NCBI RefSeq assembly: GCF_013386165.1
Contig: NZ_JACAOS010000021.1
Coordinates: 276,831 to 340,830, forward strand
Source of the DNA: Pseudomonas gingeri
GTDB taxonomy: Bacteria > Pseudomonadota > Gammaproteobacteria > Pseudomonadales > Pseudomonadaceae
Reading direction: 5' to 3'
DNA: 64,000 nt
Shown one piece after another: positions 16,534 to 25,204 of this stretch; positions within the stretch are counted from its first letter, which is position 1, and each line of letters opens with the position of its first letter. The position numbers and the translations under genes are program-made. The notes under the pieces were generated by a model, which was not told the origin of the DNA, searched no databases, and worked only from the letters and a program-made list of their open reading frames with translations.

Positions 16534-17190
16534 CTATCCTGCCGTGCGCAAGGTGAAGTTGAGGCGTTCGGCACCCAGTTGCGGGTGATGGCCTTCCTTG
16601 ATGGGTAGCACGCCATGAAAGCGCAGTCGGTCGACGCCGCCCCACACCACGATATCGCCGTGAAACAGCGGGATGCGCTGGGTCTTTTCGCTGCGCTGGT
16701 GGCCGCCAAACAGAAAGATCGCTGGCAGGCCCAGTGAGACCGAGACCACGGGCGCGTCGAAATCGCGTTCGTTGCGGTCCTGGTGCAGGGACATTTTCGC
16801 CCCTGGCAGGTAGCGATTGATCAGGCAGGCATCGGGGACGAATGTGGCAAAGCCCGCCGCCTGGGCGGCCTCCTGCGCCAGTTGCCGGAACACCTCGGGC
16901 ATTGCTGGCCAGGGCCGGCCGCTCTGCGGGTCGATGCGGGTGTAACGGTAGCCGTCACGGTCGGTGGTCCAGCCCAGTGCGCCACAACTGCTGAGGCTGG
17001 CGGACATGGTGAAACCGCCCGGGGTGACCATTTGTCGAAACGGTGCCTGTAGCAGCACCTCGGCCAGGGCCGGCAGCAGGCGCTCGACCCAGGGCAGGGC
17101 GAAACCGCGCAGCACGCAGGATTGCGCGCCGATGGATTCGAGGCGTTCGGGTTGCTGCAGGTCGGCTTCGGCAAACAGGTCGAGGGTCAT
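16534..17190 (-). CDS. alkB: alpha-ketoglutarate-dependent DNA dealkylase
   Basis: A 218-residue AlkB dioxygenase that removes methyl groups from 1-methyladenine and 3-methylcytosine. MSLHQDRNE carries the HxD iron ligands, RFHGVLP the distal His, and RLNFTLR the two arginines that hold 2-oxoglutarate. It is convergent with acuI, 11 bp apart. No AAT-N6-GCAA Ada-type box was seen upstream, unlike the ada genes at 52-53 kb. Confidence 0.93.
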   Translation of the reverse strand: MTLDLFAEADLQQPERLESIGAQSCVLRGFALPWVERLLPALAEVLLQAPFRQMVTPGGFTMSASLSSCGALGWTTDRDGYRYTRIDPQSGRPWPAMPEVFRQLAQEAAQAAGFATFVPDACLINRYLPGAKMSLHQDRNERDFDAPVVSVSLGLPAIFLFGGHQRSEKTQRIPLFHGDIVVWGGVDRLRFHGVLPIKEGHHPQLGAERLNFTLRTAG

Positions 17191-17213
17191 GGCAGGCGTT
17201 GGGCGGCGTGGTC

Positions 17214-17390
17214 TTACAGCGCCTTGCTGGCTTTCACGTCGCTGATCACATCGTCACTGTCGCCATGAATGGCTTTCAGCGCGGCCAGGGCTTGTTCGTC
17301 GCTGCCGTTTTCCAGTTGGGCGAATTCGAAGCGACGCTCACCGTTGAGCTTGTATTTGATGACGTACTTGGTAGTGGGTGTGGTGTTCAC
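17214..17390 (-). CDS. small conserved hypothetical protein, GTG start
   Basis: A 58-residue protein reading MNTTPTTKYVIKYKLNGERRF at its start and HGDSDDVISDVKASKAL at its end. It starts at GTG with TGGA about six bases upstream. It is acidic at the C-terminus and predicted soluble. It lies 23 bp ahead of alkB on the same strand, so the two are probably co-transcribed. The family is not recognised. Confidence 0.65.
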   Translation of the reverse strand: MNTTPTTKYVIKYKLNGERRFEFAQLENGSDEQALAALKAIHGDSDDVISDVKASKAL

Positions 17391-17429
17391 GGCGATTCCA
17401 GTAACGAGGAGATGGACAGCGTTCGCGAT

Positions 17430-17735
17430 TCAGCGCAGTTTCGAGCTGGAGCGACGAATGATGCGAATCGAGTGCGTCAGGTTGGGCTTGCGGGTGACGC
17501 TGATGGCGCGCTTGGTCACCACGGTATCAATGGTGATGTTCCAGAAACCGGTGCTCGGGATGGTGATTTTCGCCGGAAAGGTATCAAAGGCGCCGCCGTG
17601 GTAGGTGTGACGACCGCCATTCTTGAAGCTGCGAAAGTTGGCGTCGTTCATCAGGCGGATGTTGCACGTCTGGGAGCATTCGATCACGACGATGTCGTCT
17701 TCGTTGAGGTGCTCGCGCTGGTGGATGAATTTCAA
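17430..17735 (-). CDS. DUF1883 domain protein
   Basis: A 101-residue protein matching DUF1883. KFIHQREHLNEDDIVVIECSQTCNIRLMND and YHGGAFDTFPAKITIPSTGFWNITID are the conserved blocks; the family resembles the N-terminal domain of some TIR proteins. The start is TTG at 17735, supported by GGAG at six-base spacing. The function is unknown. It precedes the small GTG-start gene and alkB on the same strand. Confidence 0.8.
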   Translation of the reverse strand: MKFIHQREHLNEDDIVVIECSQTCNIRLMNDANFRSFKNGGRHTYHGGAFDTFPAKITIPSTGFWNITIDTVVTKRAISVTRKPNLTHSIRIIRRSSSKLR

Positions 17736-17944
17736 GGGCGTCTCCAGAAGGCTTTTTCTACAAAATCAAAAAGATAGCATGTGGCACGGGGTGTTTTTAG
17801 CGCGGTAGCGGATTTATTCGACCGTCAGGGTTCCCAGTCTGACGGATTGTGTAGGCTTGTCGCCATAAAAGTTGGATTAAATCCTTGGACTCGGGAGAAA
17901 AATCGCCCGGATGCTGTCCTACCGTCTTTATTGGAGATTTGCTT

Positions 17945-18301
17945 ATGAAGTGGGGTGTGTGGGTGTTGGTTGCTCTGGCCATGGGCGGGTGTGCGAGCGT
18001 ATCGGACATCGAGCAGTCACCGCCGACGATGAGCGTGATCTCGGGCAAGAGGCCCATGGCTTATGCCCAGTGCTTCGATACGCGGCTGACCAAGGACCGC
18101 GGGCCTTCGTTGATCGAGCCGTATCACAAGGACGGGGTCAAGGTGGTTGTGCGTGACCGCTTCTCTACCAGCCCGTCGGCGGTGCTGATTATCGAAGAGC
18201 GCTCCAGCGGCAGCAGCATCAAGGTCTTCGAGAGCATGTCGAACTTCCCGTTGCGCTCCAAGGCTGTACTCAATGCTGCGGAACACTGTATTTCAGGCTG
18301 A
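17945..18301 (+). CDS. putative lipoprotein
   Basis: A 118-residue protein with a short signal, MKWGVWVLVALAMGGC, whose Cys16 fits a lipobox. The mature part has no recognised domain; it contains YAQCFDTRLTKDRGPSLIEPY and a second half rich in short strands. The ATG at 17945 is preferred because it opens the signal peptide. It faces the next lipoprotein gene convergently. Confidence 0.75.
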   Translation: MKWGVWVLVALAMGGCASVSDIEQSPPTMSVISGKRPMAYAQCFDTRLTKDRGPSLIEPYHKDGVKVVVRDRFSTSPSAVLIIEERSSGSSIKVFESMSNFPLRSKAVLNAAEHCISG

Positions 18302-18324
18302 ACCGGCCCTGGCAGTGCCAGCGC

Positions 18325-18606
18325 TTACTTGCATTTGACGATCACTGTACGGCTTTTGAAGTTACCCACGTCGACGCCCAGGGTCTTGTCGCTTTCCTTG
18401 GGCGAGGGGGTGCCGTCGGTGCCGACGATGGTGTAGCCGGTGCCGGCACAGGAGGCATCGGCCTTCTCGTAGCACTTGGCCCAGGACATGGCTTCGCCGG
18501 AACAGTCGATGGCCAGGCCCTGCTGGCCGTTGTCCAGATATGTTTTGGACGCGGTGGCGCAGCCGCCAAGGGCCAGTAGAGCGGTCAATGCCAGGAACTT
18601 GTTCAT
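18325..18606 (-). CDS. small putative lipoprotein
   Basis: A 93-residue protein: MNKFLALTALLALGGC gives a clear lipobox (Cys16). The mature part, KTYLDNGQQGLAIDCSGEAMSWAKCYEKADASC, has a conserved-looking cysteine pattern and ends RTVIVKCK. Similar small DUF-type lipoproteins occur in other Pseudomonas. The ATG at 18606 is chosen for the signal peptide. It starts seven bases after the end of the upstream 62-residue gene, so they form a pair. Confidence 0.8.
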   Translation of the reverse strand: MNKFLALTALLALGGCATASKTYLDNGQQGLAIDCSGEAMSWAKCYEKADASCAGTGYTIVGTDGTPSPKESDKTLGVDVGNFKSRTVIVKCK

Positions 18607-18613
18607 GCCGGCT

Positions 18614-18802
18614 TCAGTCCTTGTTGCCACGCCGCTTTGCGGCGGGGGCGGGGGTATCTTCGAACACCGAGGCCACTTCAATGGCCAGGGCTTCGCTCGG
18701 GAACGGACCGGCAACCGGCTCGCCGTCGGCACCGGTCAGCCACCATTGGCCGTCTTTTGCTTGATTGATCAGGTAACCGTTCACGTTCTTTGCTGCCGAC
18801 AT
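18614..18802 (-). CDS. small conserved hypothetical protein
   Basis: A 62-residue protein starting MSAAKNVNGYLINQAKDGQWWL and ending PAAKRRGNKD. The layout WWLTGADGEPVAGPFPSEALAIEVA is like small modulator-type proteins with a paired tryptophan, but I assign no function. GAGAC upstream gives a modest ribosome site. It is probably co-transcribed with the downstream lipoprotein. Confidence 0.65.
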   Translation of the reverse strand: MSAAKNVNGYLINQAKDGQWWLTGADGEPVAGPFPSEALAIEVASVFEDTPAPAAKRRGNKD

Positions 18803-19079
18803 CGATCTGTCTCATGGTCTGAGGAAAGTCGCTGATGATAGCTCAGATCAAGGCATAAGCCGTCAATAGCGGCTAGAGTTGATGGCCGATGCGTAAAGAC
18901 CGACGATGGCTCCGGTCGCCGAGTGCCGGGTGTAGCAATATTTGACACAATCCCGGAACTATCTGTCGTCATATTTCTCTAGATTGACGTCAGTTCGCTA
19001 TCAGCCGGGCATTGTAAGGTGGCCGCCGCCTGATTAGACTGCGCCGAAACTTGTACACACCGCCCTTTCAAGGACTTAT

Positions 19080-19919
19080 ATGATCAAGAAATGCTTGTTC
19101 CCAGCAGCCGGTTACGGTACTCGCTTCCTCCCAGCGACTAAAGCCATGCCCAAGGAAATGCTGCCGGTGGTGAACAAGCCACTGATCCAGTACGGCGTCG
19201 AGGAAGCGCTGGATGCCGGCCTGACCGAGATTTCGATCGTGACCGGTCGCGGCAAGCGCGCGCTGGAAGACCACTTCGACATCAGCTACGAGTTGGAAAA
19301 CCAGATCAAGGGCACCGACAAGGAAAAATACCTGGTCGGTATCCGCAAGCTGCTGGACGAGTGCTCGTTCTCCTACACCCGTCAGACCGAAATGAAAGGC
19401 CTGGGTCACGCGATCCTGACCGGCCGTCCATTGATCGGTGACGAACCCTTCGCCGTGGTACTGGCGGACGACCTGTGCGTCAACCTCGAAGGCGACGGCG
19501 TCCTGACCCAGATGGTCAAGCTGTACAAACAGTATCGCTGCACCATCGTCGCGATCCAGGAAGTCGATCCCCAGGAAACCAACAAGTACGGCGTGATCGC
19601 AGGCGACCTGATCGGCGACGACCTGTACCGCGTGCGCAACATGGTCGAGAAGCCGAAGCCGGAAGATGCCCCGTCGAACCTGGCGATCATCGGTCGTTAC
19701 ATCCTGACCCCGGACATCTTCGCCCTGATCGAGCAGACCGAGCCAGGCAAGGGCGGCGAGATCCAGATCACCGACGCCCTGATGAAACAGGCCCAGGACG
19801 GTTGCGTGATTGCCTACAAGTTCAAAGGTCAGCGTTTCGATTGCGGTGGCGCCGAAGGCTACATCGAAGCGACCAACTTCTGCTTTGAGCACTTCTACAA
19901 GACTGGCAAGGCTTACTGA
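19080..19919 (+). CDS. galU: UTP-glucose-1-phosphate uridylyltransferase
   Basis: A 279-residue nucleotidyltransferase that makes UDP-glucose for polysaccharides and lipopolysaccharide. KCLFPAAGYGTRFLPATKAM carries the G-x-G-T-R nucleotide loop. PKEMLPVVNKP follows, and VVLADD holds the metal-binding Asp. Full length for bacterial GalU. AAGGA six bases upstream supports the start. It is monocistronic, with a terminator downstream. Confidence 0.97.
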   Translation: MIKKCLFPAAGYGTRFLPATKAMPKEMLPVVNKPLIQYGVEEALDAGLTEISIVTGRGKRALEDHFDISYELENQIKGTDKEKYLVGIRKLLDECSFSYTRQTEMKGLGHAILTGRPLIGDEPFAVVLADDLCVNLEGDGVLTQMVKLYKQYRCTIVAIQEVDPQETNKYGVIAGDLIGDDLYRVRNMVEKPKPEDAPSNLAIIGRYILTPDIFALIEQTEPGKGGEIQITDALMKQAQDGCVIAYKFKGQRFDCGGAEGYIEATNFCFEHFYKTGKAY

Positions 19920-19956
19920 GTCAGCCTGCTGTTGTAGAAAACGCTTCGTAGAAAGA

Positions 19957-19983
19957 AAGCCATCCTCCGGGGTGGCTTTTTCG
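19957..19983 (+). terminator. intrinsic terminator after galU
   Basis: AGCCATCC-TCCG-GGGTGGCT forms a stable stem followed directly by TTTTT, about 40 bp after the galU stop. Confidence 0.85.
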
Positions 19984-20061
19984 TTTGTGCGCCCTCATGT
20001 ATCCAGGCACTGACCCAGAAGGCTACAGCGGTTATGCTGTGCGCCTGCCGAGGAGATTGAA

Positions 20062-21420
20062 ATGGCCTACGATTTTGACCTGTTTGTAATTGGCGCCGGT
20101 TCCGGCGGTGTGCGTGCTGCACGGTTTGCTGCGGGCTTTGGTGCCAAGGTGGCGGTGGTCGAAAGCCGCTACCTGGGCGGGACCTGCGTCAACGTCGGCT
20201 GCGTGCCGAAAAAACTGCTGGTGTACGGCGCGCATTTCGCCGAGGACTTCGAGCAGGCCCAGGGTTTTGGCTGGTCGTTGGGTGAGGCGAACTTTGACTG
20301 GGCGACCCTGATCGCCAACAAGGACAAGGAAATTCACCGCCTCAATGGCATCTACCGCAACTTGCTGGTCAACAGTGGCGTGACGCTGCTTGAAGGCCAC
20401 GGCAAGCTGGTGGACCCACACCAGGTCGAAGTCAATGGTCAACGCTACAGCGCCAAGCACATCCTGATCGCCACCGGCGGCTGGCCGCAGATTCCGGATA
20501 TCCCTGGTAAAGAACACGCCATCAGTTCCAATGAGGCCTTCTTCCTCAAGGAACTGCCCAAGCGCATCCTGGTGGTCGGTGGTGGCTACATTGCCGTCGA
20601 GTTCGCCGGGATCTTCCACGGCCTGGGCGCCGATACCCAACTGCTGTATCGCGGCGACCTGTTCCTGCGCGGTTTCGACGGTGCGGTGCGCCGTCACCTG
20701 CAGGAAGAGCTGACCAAGCGCGGCCTGGCCCTGAACTTCAACGCCGATATCGAGCGCATCGAAAAACAGGCCGATGGCAGCCTCAAGGCCACCCTCAAGG
20801 ACGGTCGCGAGTTGGAAGCCGATTGCATCTTCTACGCCACCGGTCGACGTCCGATGCTGGACAACCTGGGCCTGGAAAACACCGGGGTGAAGCTGGACAA
20901 GAACGGCTTTATCCAGGTCGACGAGCAATACCAGACCAGCGAGCCGTCGATCCTCGCCCTGGGCGATGTCATTGGCCGTGTGCAACTGACCCCGGTGGCC
21001 CTGGCCGAAGGCATGGCGGTGGCCCGTCGTCTGTTCAAGCCTGAACAGTATCGTCCGGTGGACTACGCGATGATTCCGACGGCGGTCTTCAGCCTGCCGA
21101 ATATCGGCACCGTCGGCCTGAGCGAAGAGCAGGCGCGGGAGCAGGGCCACGAGGTACAGGTCTTCGAAAGCCGTTTCCGGCCGATGAAGCTGACCCTGAC
21201 CGAGTGCCAGGAGCGGACCCTGATGAAGCTGGTGGTGGACGCCAAGACCGACAAGGTGCTGGGTTGCCATATGGTCGGGCCGGATGCCGGGGAAATCGTC
21301 CAGGGTTTGGCGATTGCCTTGAAAGCCGGTGCCACCAAGCAGCATTTCGACGAAACCATCGGCGTGCACCCGACGGCGGCCGAAGAGTTCGTCACCATGC
21401 GCACGCCGGTTGCTGGCTGA
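20062..21420 (+). CDS. gorA: glutathione-disulfide reductase
   Basis: A 452-residue FAD/NADPH flavoenzyme that recycles oxidised glutathione. The FAD-binding GAGSGGVRAARFAA is at residues 10-25, the redox disulfide is in GGTCVNVGCVPKK, and the NADPH-binding GGGYIAVEFAG is in the middle. The C-terminal HPTAAEEFVTMR carries the catalytic His-Glu. GAGGAG lies eight bases before the ATG. An AraC regulator starts three bases after its stop. Confidence 0.96.
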   Translation: MAYDFDLFVIGAGSGGVRAARFAAGFGAKVAVVESRYLGGTCVNVGCVPKKLLVYGAHFAEDFEQAQGFGWSLGEANFDWATLIANKDKEIHRLNGIYRNLLVNSGVTLLEGHGKLVDPHQVEVNGQRYSAKHILIATGGWPQIPDIPGKEHAISSNEAFFLKELPKRILVVGGGYIAVEFAGIFHGLGADTQLLYRGDLFLRGFDGAVRRHLQEELTKRGLALNFNADIERIEKQADGSLKATLKDGRELEADCIFYATGRRPMLDNLGLENTGVKLDKNGFIQVDEQYQTSEPSILALGDVIGRVQLTPVALAEGMAVARRLFKPEQYRPVDYAMIPTAVFSLPNIGTVGLSEEQAREQGHEVQVFESRFRPMKLTLTECQERTLMKLVVDAKTDKVLGCHMVGPDAGEIVQGLAIALKAGATKQHFDETIGVHPTAAEEFVTMRTPVAG

Positions 21421-21423
21421 TCC

Positions 21424-22191
21424 ATGGCTCTGGCCGCACCCCCGGACCTGAGCGACACCGACAGGCCGGTCCAGCCTTTGGCCCGGACCTACCCGCGGGG
21501 CTTGTTTATCGAGCCCCATGCCCATGTCTGGGGCCAGGTGCTTTATGCGATGTCGGGGGTGATGTGGGTCGAGACGCCCCACGAAGCCCTGGCGGTCCCG
21601 CCGCAGCGCGCGGTGTGGCTGCCGCCTGGCGTGCCCCATGGGATCCGGGTGGTGTCGGACCTGCAGATGCGCAATATCTACCTGCGTCCAGCCTTGGCTG
21701 AAACCCTGGAAAGCACGGTCCAGGTGATCGAGGTCGGCGGCTTGCTGCGTGAGTTGATCGTGCATCTGGTGGCGTTGGCCGAAGATCCCCAGGGCGAGTA
21801 TTACGACGCCTTGGTCAACCTGGCGTTGCTGGAGCTCAAGCAGGCGCGGCGAGCGTTTCTGAAAGTGCCGATGCCGTCGGACAGTGATCGCCGGCTGATG
21901 AACCTGTGCCAGGCGGTCATGGGCGCGCCATCGTTGGACATCTCTTTCGAAGAGCACGCGCAATCGGCAGGGGCCAGCGTGCGGACCCTGGCGCGGCTGT
22001 TCCAGAACGAGTTGGGCATGGGCTTCGCCGAATGGCGGCGCCAGGTGCAGCTGGCAACGGCGGTGGCGGAACTGATCCAGGGTGTGCCGGTGAGCCGGAT
22101 TGCCCGGGAGCTGGGCTACTCGCCGAGCAGCTTCAGTGACATGTTCCGGCGTGCCTTGGGGGTTGCCCCGTCCCACTATCCGGCGAGCTGA
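21424..22191 (+). CDS. AraC-family regulator with cupin sensor
   Basis: A 255-residue regulator. Residues 20-90 form a cupin sensor (IEPHAHVWGQVLYAMSGVMWVETP). The C-terminal about 100 residues carry two helix-turn-helix units: SVRTLARLFQNELGMGFAEWRRQVQL and PVSRIARELGYSPSSFSDMFRRALG. It starts three bases after gorA and is probably co-transcribed with it. The ligand is unknown. Confidence 0.9.
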   Translation: MALAAPPDLSDTDRPVQPLARTYPRGLFIEPHAHVWGQVLYAMSGVMWVETPHEALAVPPQRAVWLPPGVPHGIRVVSDLQMRNIYLRPALAETLESTVQVIEVGGLLRELIVHLVALAEDPQGEYYDALVNLALLELKQARRAFLKVPMPSDSDRRLMNLCQAVMGAPSLDISFEEHAQSAGASVRTLARLFQNELGMGFAEWRRQVQLATAVAELIQGVPVSRIARELGYSPSSFSDMFRRALGVAPSHYPAS

Positions 22192-22202
22192 CCGAGCTCC
22201 TC

Positions 22203-22290
22203 CCTGTAGGAGCTGGCTTGCCAGCGATGAGGCCCTTGAACCTGGCGGCGTTTTTACTGACGTCATCGCCAGCAAGCCGGCTCCCACGGG
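22203..22290. repeat. REP/REPIN pair
   Basis: CCTGTAGGAGCTGGCTTGCC and its inverted partner ending in GCCGGCTCCCACGGG, on either side of a short spacer, downstream of the AraC gene. Confidence 0.85.
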
Positions 22291-22443
22291 CCCGTGCCTC
22301 ACCGTAAAATACCGCCAGGCCCAGGTCCGTGTGTGAGCAGCCGATAGCCGCTGGTTTGGCCGAAATTCAGAAGCCTTTGGCCGACGCCCCCGCTTTACCG
22401 GTCATAGACTCTGGGCATTCCTTCACCGAGCCCGGAGTTCGCC

Positions 22444-22617
22444 ATGAGCTACCTTATCTCTCTCGCCATCGGTATCGCCGTCGGCCTGCTTTACGGCGGG
22501 CTCGACTTCCGCTCCCCGGCGCCGCCCGCCGTGGCCCTGGTCGGCCTGTTGGGCATGCAACTGGGCGAAAAAGCCTGGCCCCTGGGCAAGCAATTGGTCG
22601 CCGGCTGGCTGTCCTGA
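22444..22617 (+). CDS. XapX domain protein (DUF1427)
   Basis: A 57-residue membrane protein: MSYLISLAIGIAVGLLYGGLD is the first helix, then SPAPPAVALVGLLGMQLGEKAW, the XapX signature, and the second helix. The family is of unknown function and often lies near transport or xanthosine-related genes. GGAG six bases upstream supports the ATG. It is followed 37 bp later by a medium-chain reductase gene. Confidence 0.85.
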   Translation: MSYLISLAIGIAVGLLYGGLDFRSPAPPAVALVGLLGMQLGEKAWPLGKQLVAGWLS

Positions 22618-22654
22618 ATCCTGCTGTTTCTTTCCCTGACTGGATGCGTACTTT

Positions 22655-23614
22655 ATGAAAGCCCTGCAATTTGCGAAAACCGGTGATCTCTCGGCCCTGC
22701 AACTGGTCGACGTTCCCACCCCTGTGCCTGCTGCCGGAGAAGTCCTGGTGCAGATCAAGGCGGCCGGCCTGAACCCCAGCGACGTGAAAAACGTGCTGGG
22801 GCGTTTCTCCTACACCACCTTGCCACGGATTCCCGGCCGGGACTTCGCTGGCGTCGTCATCGAAGGCCCGCAATCGCTGCTCGGCCAGGAAGTCTGGGGC
22901 ACCGGCAAGGAGCTGGGTTTTAGCGGCGACGGTTCCCATGCGCAATACCTGACCTTGTCCGCCAGCGGCGTGGCGATCAAACCGACGCACTTGAGCTTTG
23001 CCCAGGCCGCCAGTCTCGGCGTACCGTTCACCACCGCCTGGGATGCCCTGGAGCGCAGCCTGGTGAATGCCGACACGCGCTTGCTGGTGATCGGTGCCAA
23101 CGGCGCCGTGGGGAGCGCCGCCTTGGCCCTGGCGAAGATCCGTGGGGCGCGGGTGCTGGGTGCGGTACGTCGTGTCGAGCAGGTCAAGGCGCTTCAGGAC
23201 AAGGGCTTCGATGCCATTCAACTGGACAAGCCGGAAGACCTGGCGGCGGCGGTCAACGGCGTATTTCCTGGCGGTGCCGACGTGATCTTCGACACCACCG
23301 GCTTCTGGTTGCCGGCGGCAGTAACGGCCCTGGCGCCATTCGGTCGGATCGCCATCATCGCCGCGCCGGTGGACGGCCATGTGCAACTGCCGGCCCTGGC
23401 CCTGTATCGCAAGGGTGGTTCGGTGGTCGGTATCAACTCGTTGCTCTACGGCACCGAGGCCTGCGCGCGGATGCTCGATCAGTTCGGCCGTTTCTTCGAT
23501 GAAGGCTTGCTGGAACTGCCGACAGGGTTGCTGGAGTCGCCGCTGTCCGAGGGCCTGGCACGTTATGCCGAGGTCAACCAGGGCGGTAGTGACAAGGTGA
23601 TCCTGCTGCCCTGA
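22655..23614 (+). CDS. zinc-binding-type medium-chain alcohol dehydrogenase/quinone reductase
   Basis: A 319-residue MDR-family oxidoreductase. GROES-like N-terminal half: AAGLNPSDVKNVLG and RIPGRDFAGVV. The Rossmann half has VIGANGAVGSAALALAK at about residues 145-162. It lacks an obvious structural-zinc cysteine cluster, so it resembles the NADPH-quinone reductase branch. Substrate unknown. It may be co-transcribed with the XapX gene. Confidence 0.88.
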   Translation: MKALQFAKTGDLSALQLVDVPTPVPAAGEVLVQIKAAGLNPSDVKNVLGRFSYTTLPRIPGRDFAGVVIEGPQSLLGQEVWGTGKELGFSGDGSHAQYLTLSASGVAIKPTHLSFAQAASLGVPFTTAWDALERSLVNADTRLLVIGANGAVGSAALALAKIRGARVLGAVRRVEQVKALQDKGFDAIQLDKPEDLAAAVNGVFPGGADVIFDTTGFWLPAAVTALAPFGRIAIIAAPVDGHVQLPALALYRKGGSVVGINSLLYGTEACARMLDQFGRFFDEGLLELPTGLLESPLSEGLARYAEVNQGGSDKVILLP

Positions 23615-23716
23615 GCCAACCCCCAGGTCCTGGACCTGTGGTGAGCGGGATTGCTCGCTCACCACACATCGCTGATTTGAGCTACAACTGTCTTGCTCAC
23701 TCAAGGAGACGACTCA

Positions 23717-24175
23717 ATGTTCGCGCACTGGACCCTGGCAGCACTCCATCTTCTGGCGTTCGGTATCGCCCTGGCGGCGGTACTCGGACGCGGCGGGGCC
23801 CTGCGTCGCCTCAGCGGCACCAGCCCGGCCGAGCTGCGGCAGGTGTTCGTCTGGGACAACCTCTGGGGCATCAGTGCCGGTGTCCTGCTGATCACCGGTG
23901 GCCTGCGTGCTTTCGCTGGTTTCGAGAAAGGCACGGACTACTACCTGCACCAGCCGCTGTTCCACCTCAAGCTGACCCTGTTCGTGATTATCCTGCTGCT
24001 GGAACTGTCGCCGATGATCAGCTTGATCAAGTGGCGTATCGCCCAGAAGAAGGGCTCGACCATCGATATCGGCCGTGCCCGACTGTTTGCCCGGATCAGC
24101 CATATCGAAGCGCTGTTGATCATGCTGATGGTGATTGCCGCCAGCGGCATGGCCCGGGGATTCCTGGCCGGGTAG
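23717..24175 (+). CDS. DUF2214 family membrane protein
   Basis: A 152-residue inner-membrane protein with four predicted helices. FAHWTLAALHLLAFGIALAAV starts it; VWDNLWGISAGVLLITGGLRAF and FHLKLTLFVIILLLELSPM are the conserved central blocks of DUF2214. AAGGAGA about eight bases before the ATG at 23717 fixes the start. Function unknown. It is convergent with the DUF4946 gene. Confidence 0.88.
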   Translation: MFAHWTLAALHLLAFGIALAAVLGRGGALRRLSGTSPAELRQVFVWDNLWGISAGVLLITGGLRAFAGFEKGTDYYLHQPLFHLKLTLFVIILLLELSPMISLIKWRIAQKKGSTIDIGRARLFARISHIEALLIMLMVIAASGMARGFLAG

Positions 24176-24182
24176 GGCACTA

Positions 24183-24728
24183 TCAGGGCTGCAGGCGCAA
24201 ACTCGCCCGGATGCCGTTGACCACCGGCTCCACGCTCTTATAACCGTCTGCGGAACCGGCATAGAGCAGGGAATAGGCCTTGCCGTCGCGAGCCGCAGCC
24301 ACCAGGGTCTGGGTCATCACGTGGCCGCCGTTCTGGGTGATGGTGCAGGTGGTTTCCACGGCCGCCATGCTGCCCAGGGTGCTGTCGTGAATCCGGTTGC
24401 AGACACTCATGAAACCGCGCTCGACGAAGTTCTTCTGCACCGCTTTGCGCATCTCCAGCAACACGCCGGGGAGGTTGACTTCGTGGCCGGGATTGAGCGC
24501 CGACTCGGTCAACTCCATGACCATCAGCGGGTCACCGTTGGCATCGTTCTTCACCGCACGCTGGCGCAGGCCGCTGATCACTTCACCGGCGGCATTCTGG
24601 GCCGGCGGCAAGGTCTGTACCTCCCAGTCACCGGGCCAGGTGATCATCAGGTCGTCAGCCAGGGCCGATGGGCCGACCAGCAGGAGGAGAAGGGCGGTGA
24701 AGCAGGCACGAGATTGCACGGAGATCAT
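24183..24728 (-). CDS. secreted DUF4946-type protein
   Basis: A 181-residue protein with a signal peptide (ACFTALLLLLVGPSALA) and a mature part that begins DDLMITWPGDWEVQTLPP. That pattern, with two cysteines (SVCNRIHD and TTCTITQ), matches my recollection of DUF4946 in Pseudomonas. Periplasmic, function unknown. It marks the last backbone gene before the 25-34 kb cluster. Confidence 0.75.
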   Translation of the reverse strand: MISVQSRACFTALLLLLVGPSALADDLMITWPGDWEVQTLPPAQNAAGEVISGLRQRAVKNDANGDPLMVMELTESALNPGHEVNLPGVLLEMRKAVQKNFVERGFMSVCNRIHDSTLGSMAAVETTCTITQNGGHVMTQTLVAAARDGKAYSLLYAGSADGYKSVEPVVNGIRASLRLQP

Positions 24729-25204
24729 GGGCAGGCACTGAACTGGAGAGGCTGGAATGAATTGTTACAGTGTATCAATACTCGTAGCGTTTCGGCATTA
24801 ACTGGCACGTCGCCTGCCAAATTTATGCCTGAAACTGACGCCATTGCCACCGCTTGTCATGAACCAGGTGGTCAGCCTCGGAGAATCATGCTGCACCTGA
24901 CAACCCGGCAAACTCGCTCAGTGTCCTGCGTTATCACAACAACAAAATTTCGCCATTACCCAGGCGTTCCGCAAACCAGTCGACTGGCCGAAACACTCAC
25001 GCGGCGGGGCCAACATCCAGCAGGCAACGCAGCAGCGCTGTCTAGAAGCCCATTCGGCGATCCAAATCGTAGCGCTGCGCCCTGAATCCTTCTTGCTCAT
25101 AAAGTCGTAGATGGCGATTTTTTGATACTACACGTCGAATTGGCGGGAGCGGCGAAGCGCTGATGACGATTATTGTTTTCGCACAAAAGCAGGAAACAAT
25201 AATC
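24729..25204. other. intergenic region at the left edge of the accessory cluster
   Basis: In 476 bp I see no intact gene. It contains the acetyltransferase remnant described at 25042-25140. The remaining bases, mostly 24760-25040, show no good frame, repeat or tRNA. The composition shifts toward lower GC here. Confidence 0.6.
25042..25140 (-). pseudogene. remnant of a GNAT acetyltransferase gene
   Basis: On the minus strand the frame ending at the TAG at 25042-25044 reads ...NRHLRLYEQEGFRAQ, then DLDRRMGF and stop. L-Y-E-x-x-G-F is the typical end of a GNAT acetyltransferase. Only the last 30 or so residues are present, and the rest of the gene is absent, replaced by the upstream region of the amidohydrolase gene. 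It is best read as a truncated leftover of an older gene. Confidence 0.45.

Noticed and set aside
16534..17260. An Ada box before alkB
   Set aside because: GCAA occurs upstream, but no AAT lies six bases before it.
20032..22302. A 756-codon minus-strand frame opposite gorA and the AraC gene
   Set aside because: It is a shadow frame: both plus-strand genes have clear motifs and ribosome sites, and this frame has none.
24918..25100. A 60-codon minus-strand ORF beginning MSKKDSGRSATIWIAEW
   Set aside because: It reads the acetyltransferase remnant in the wrong frame; the frame ending DRRMGF is the meaningful one.
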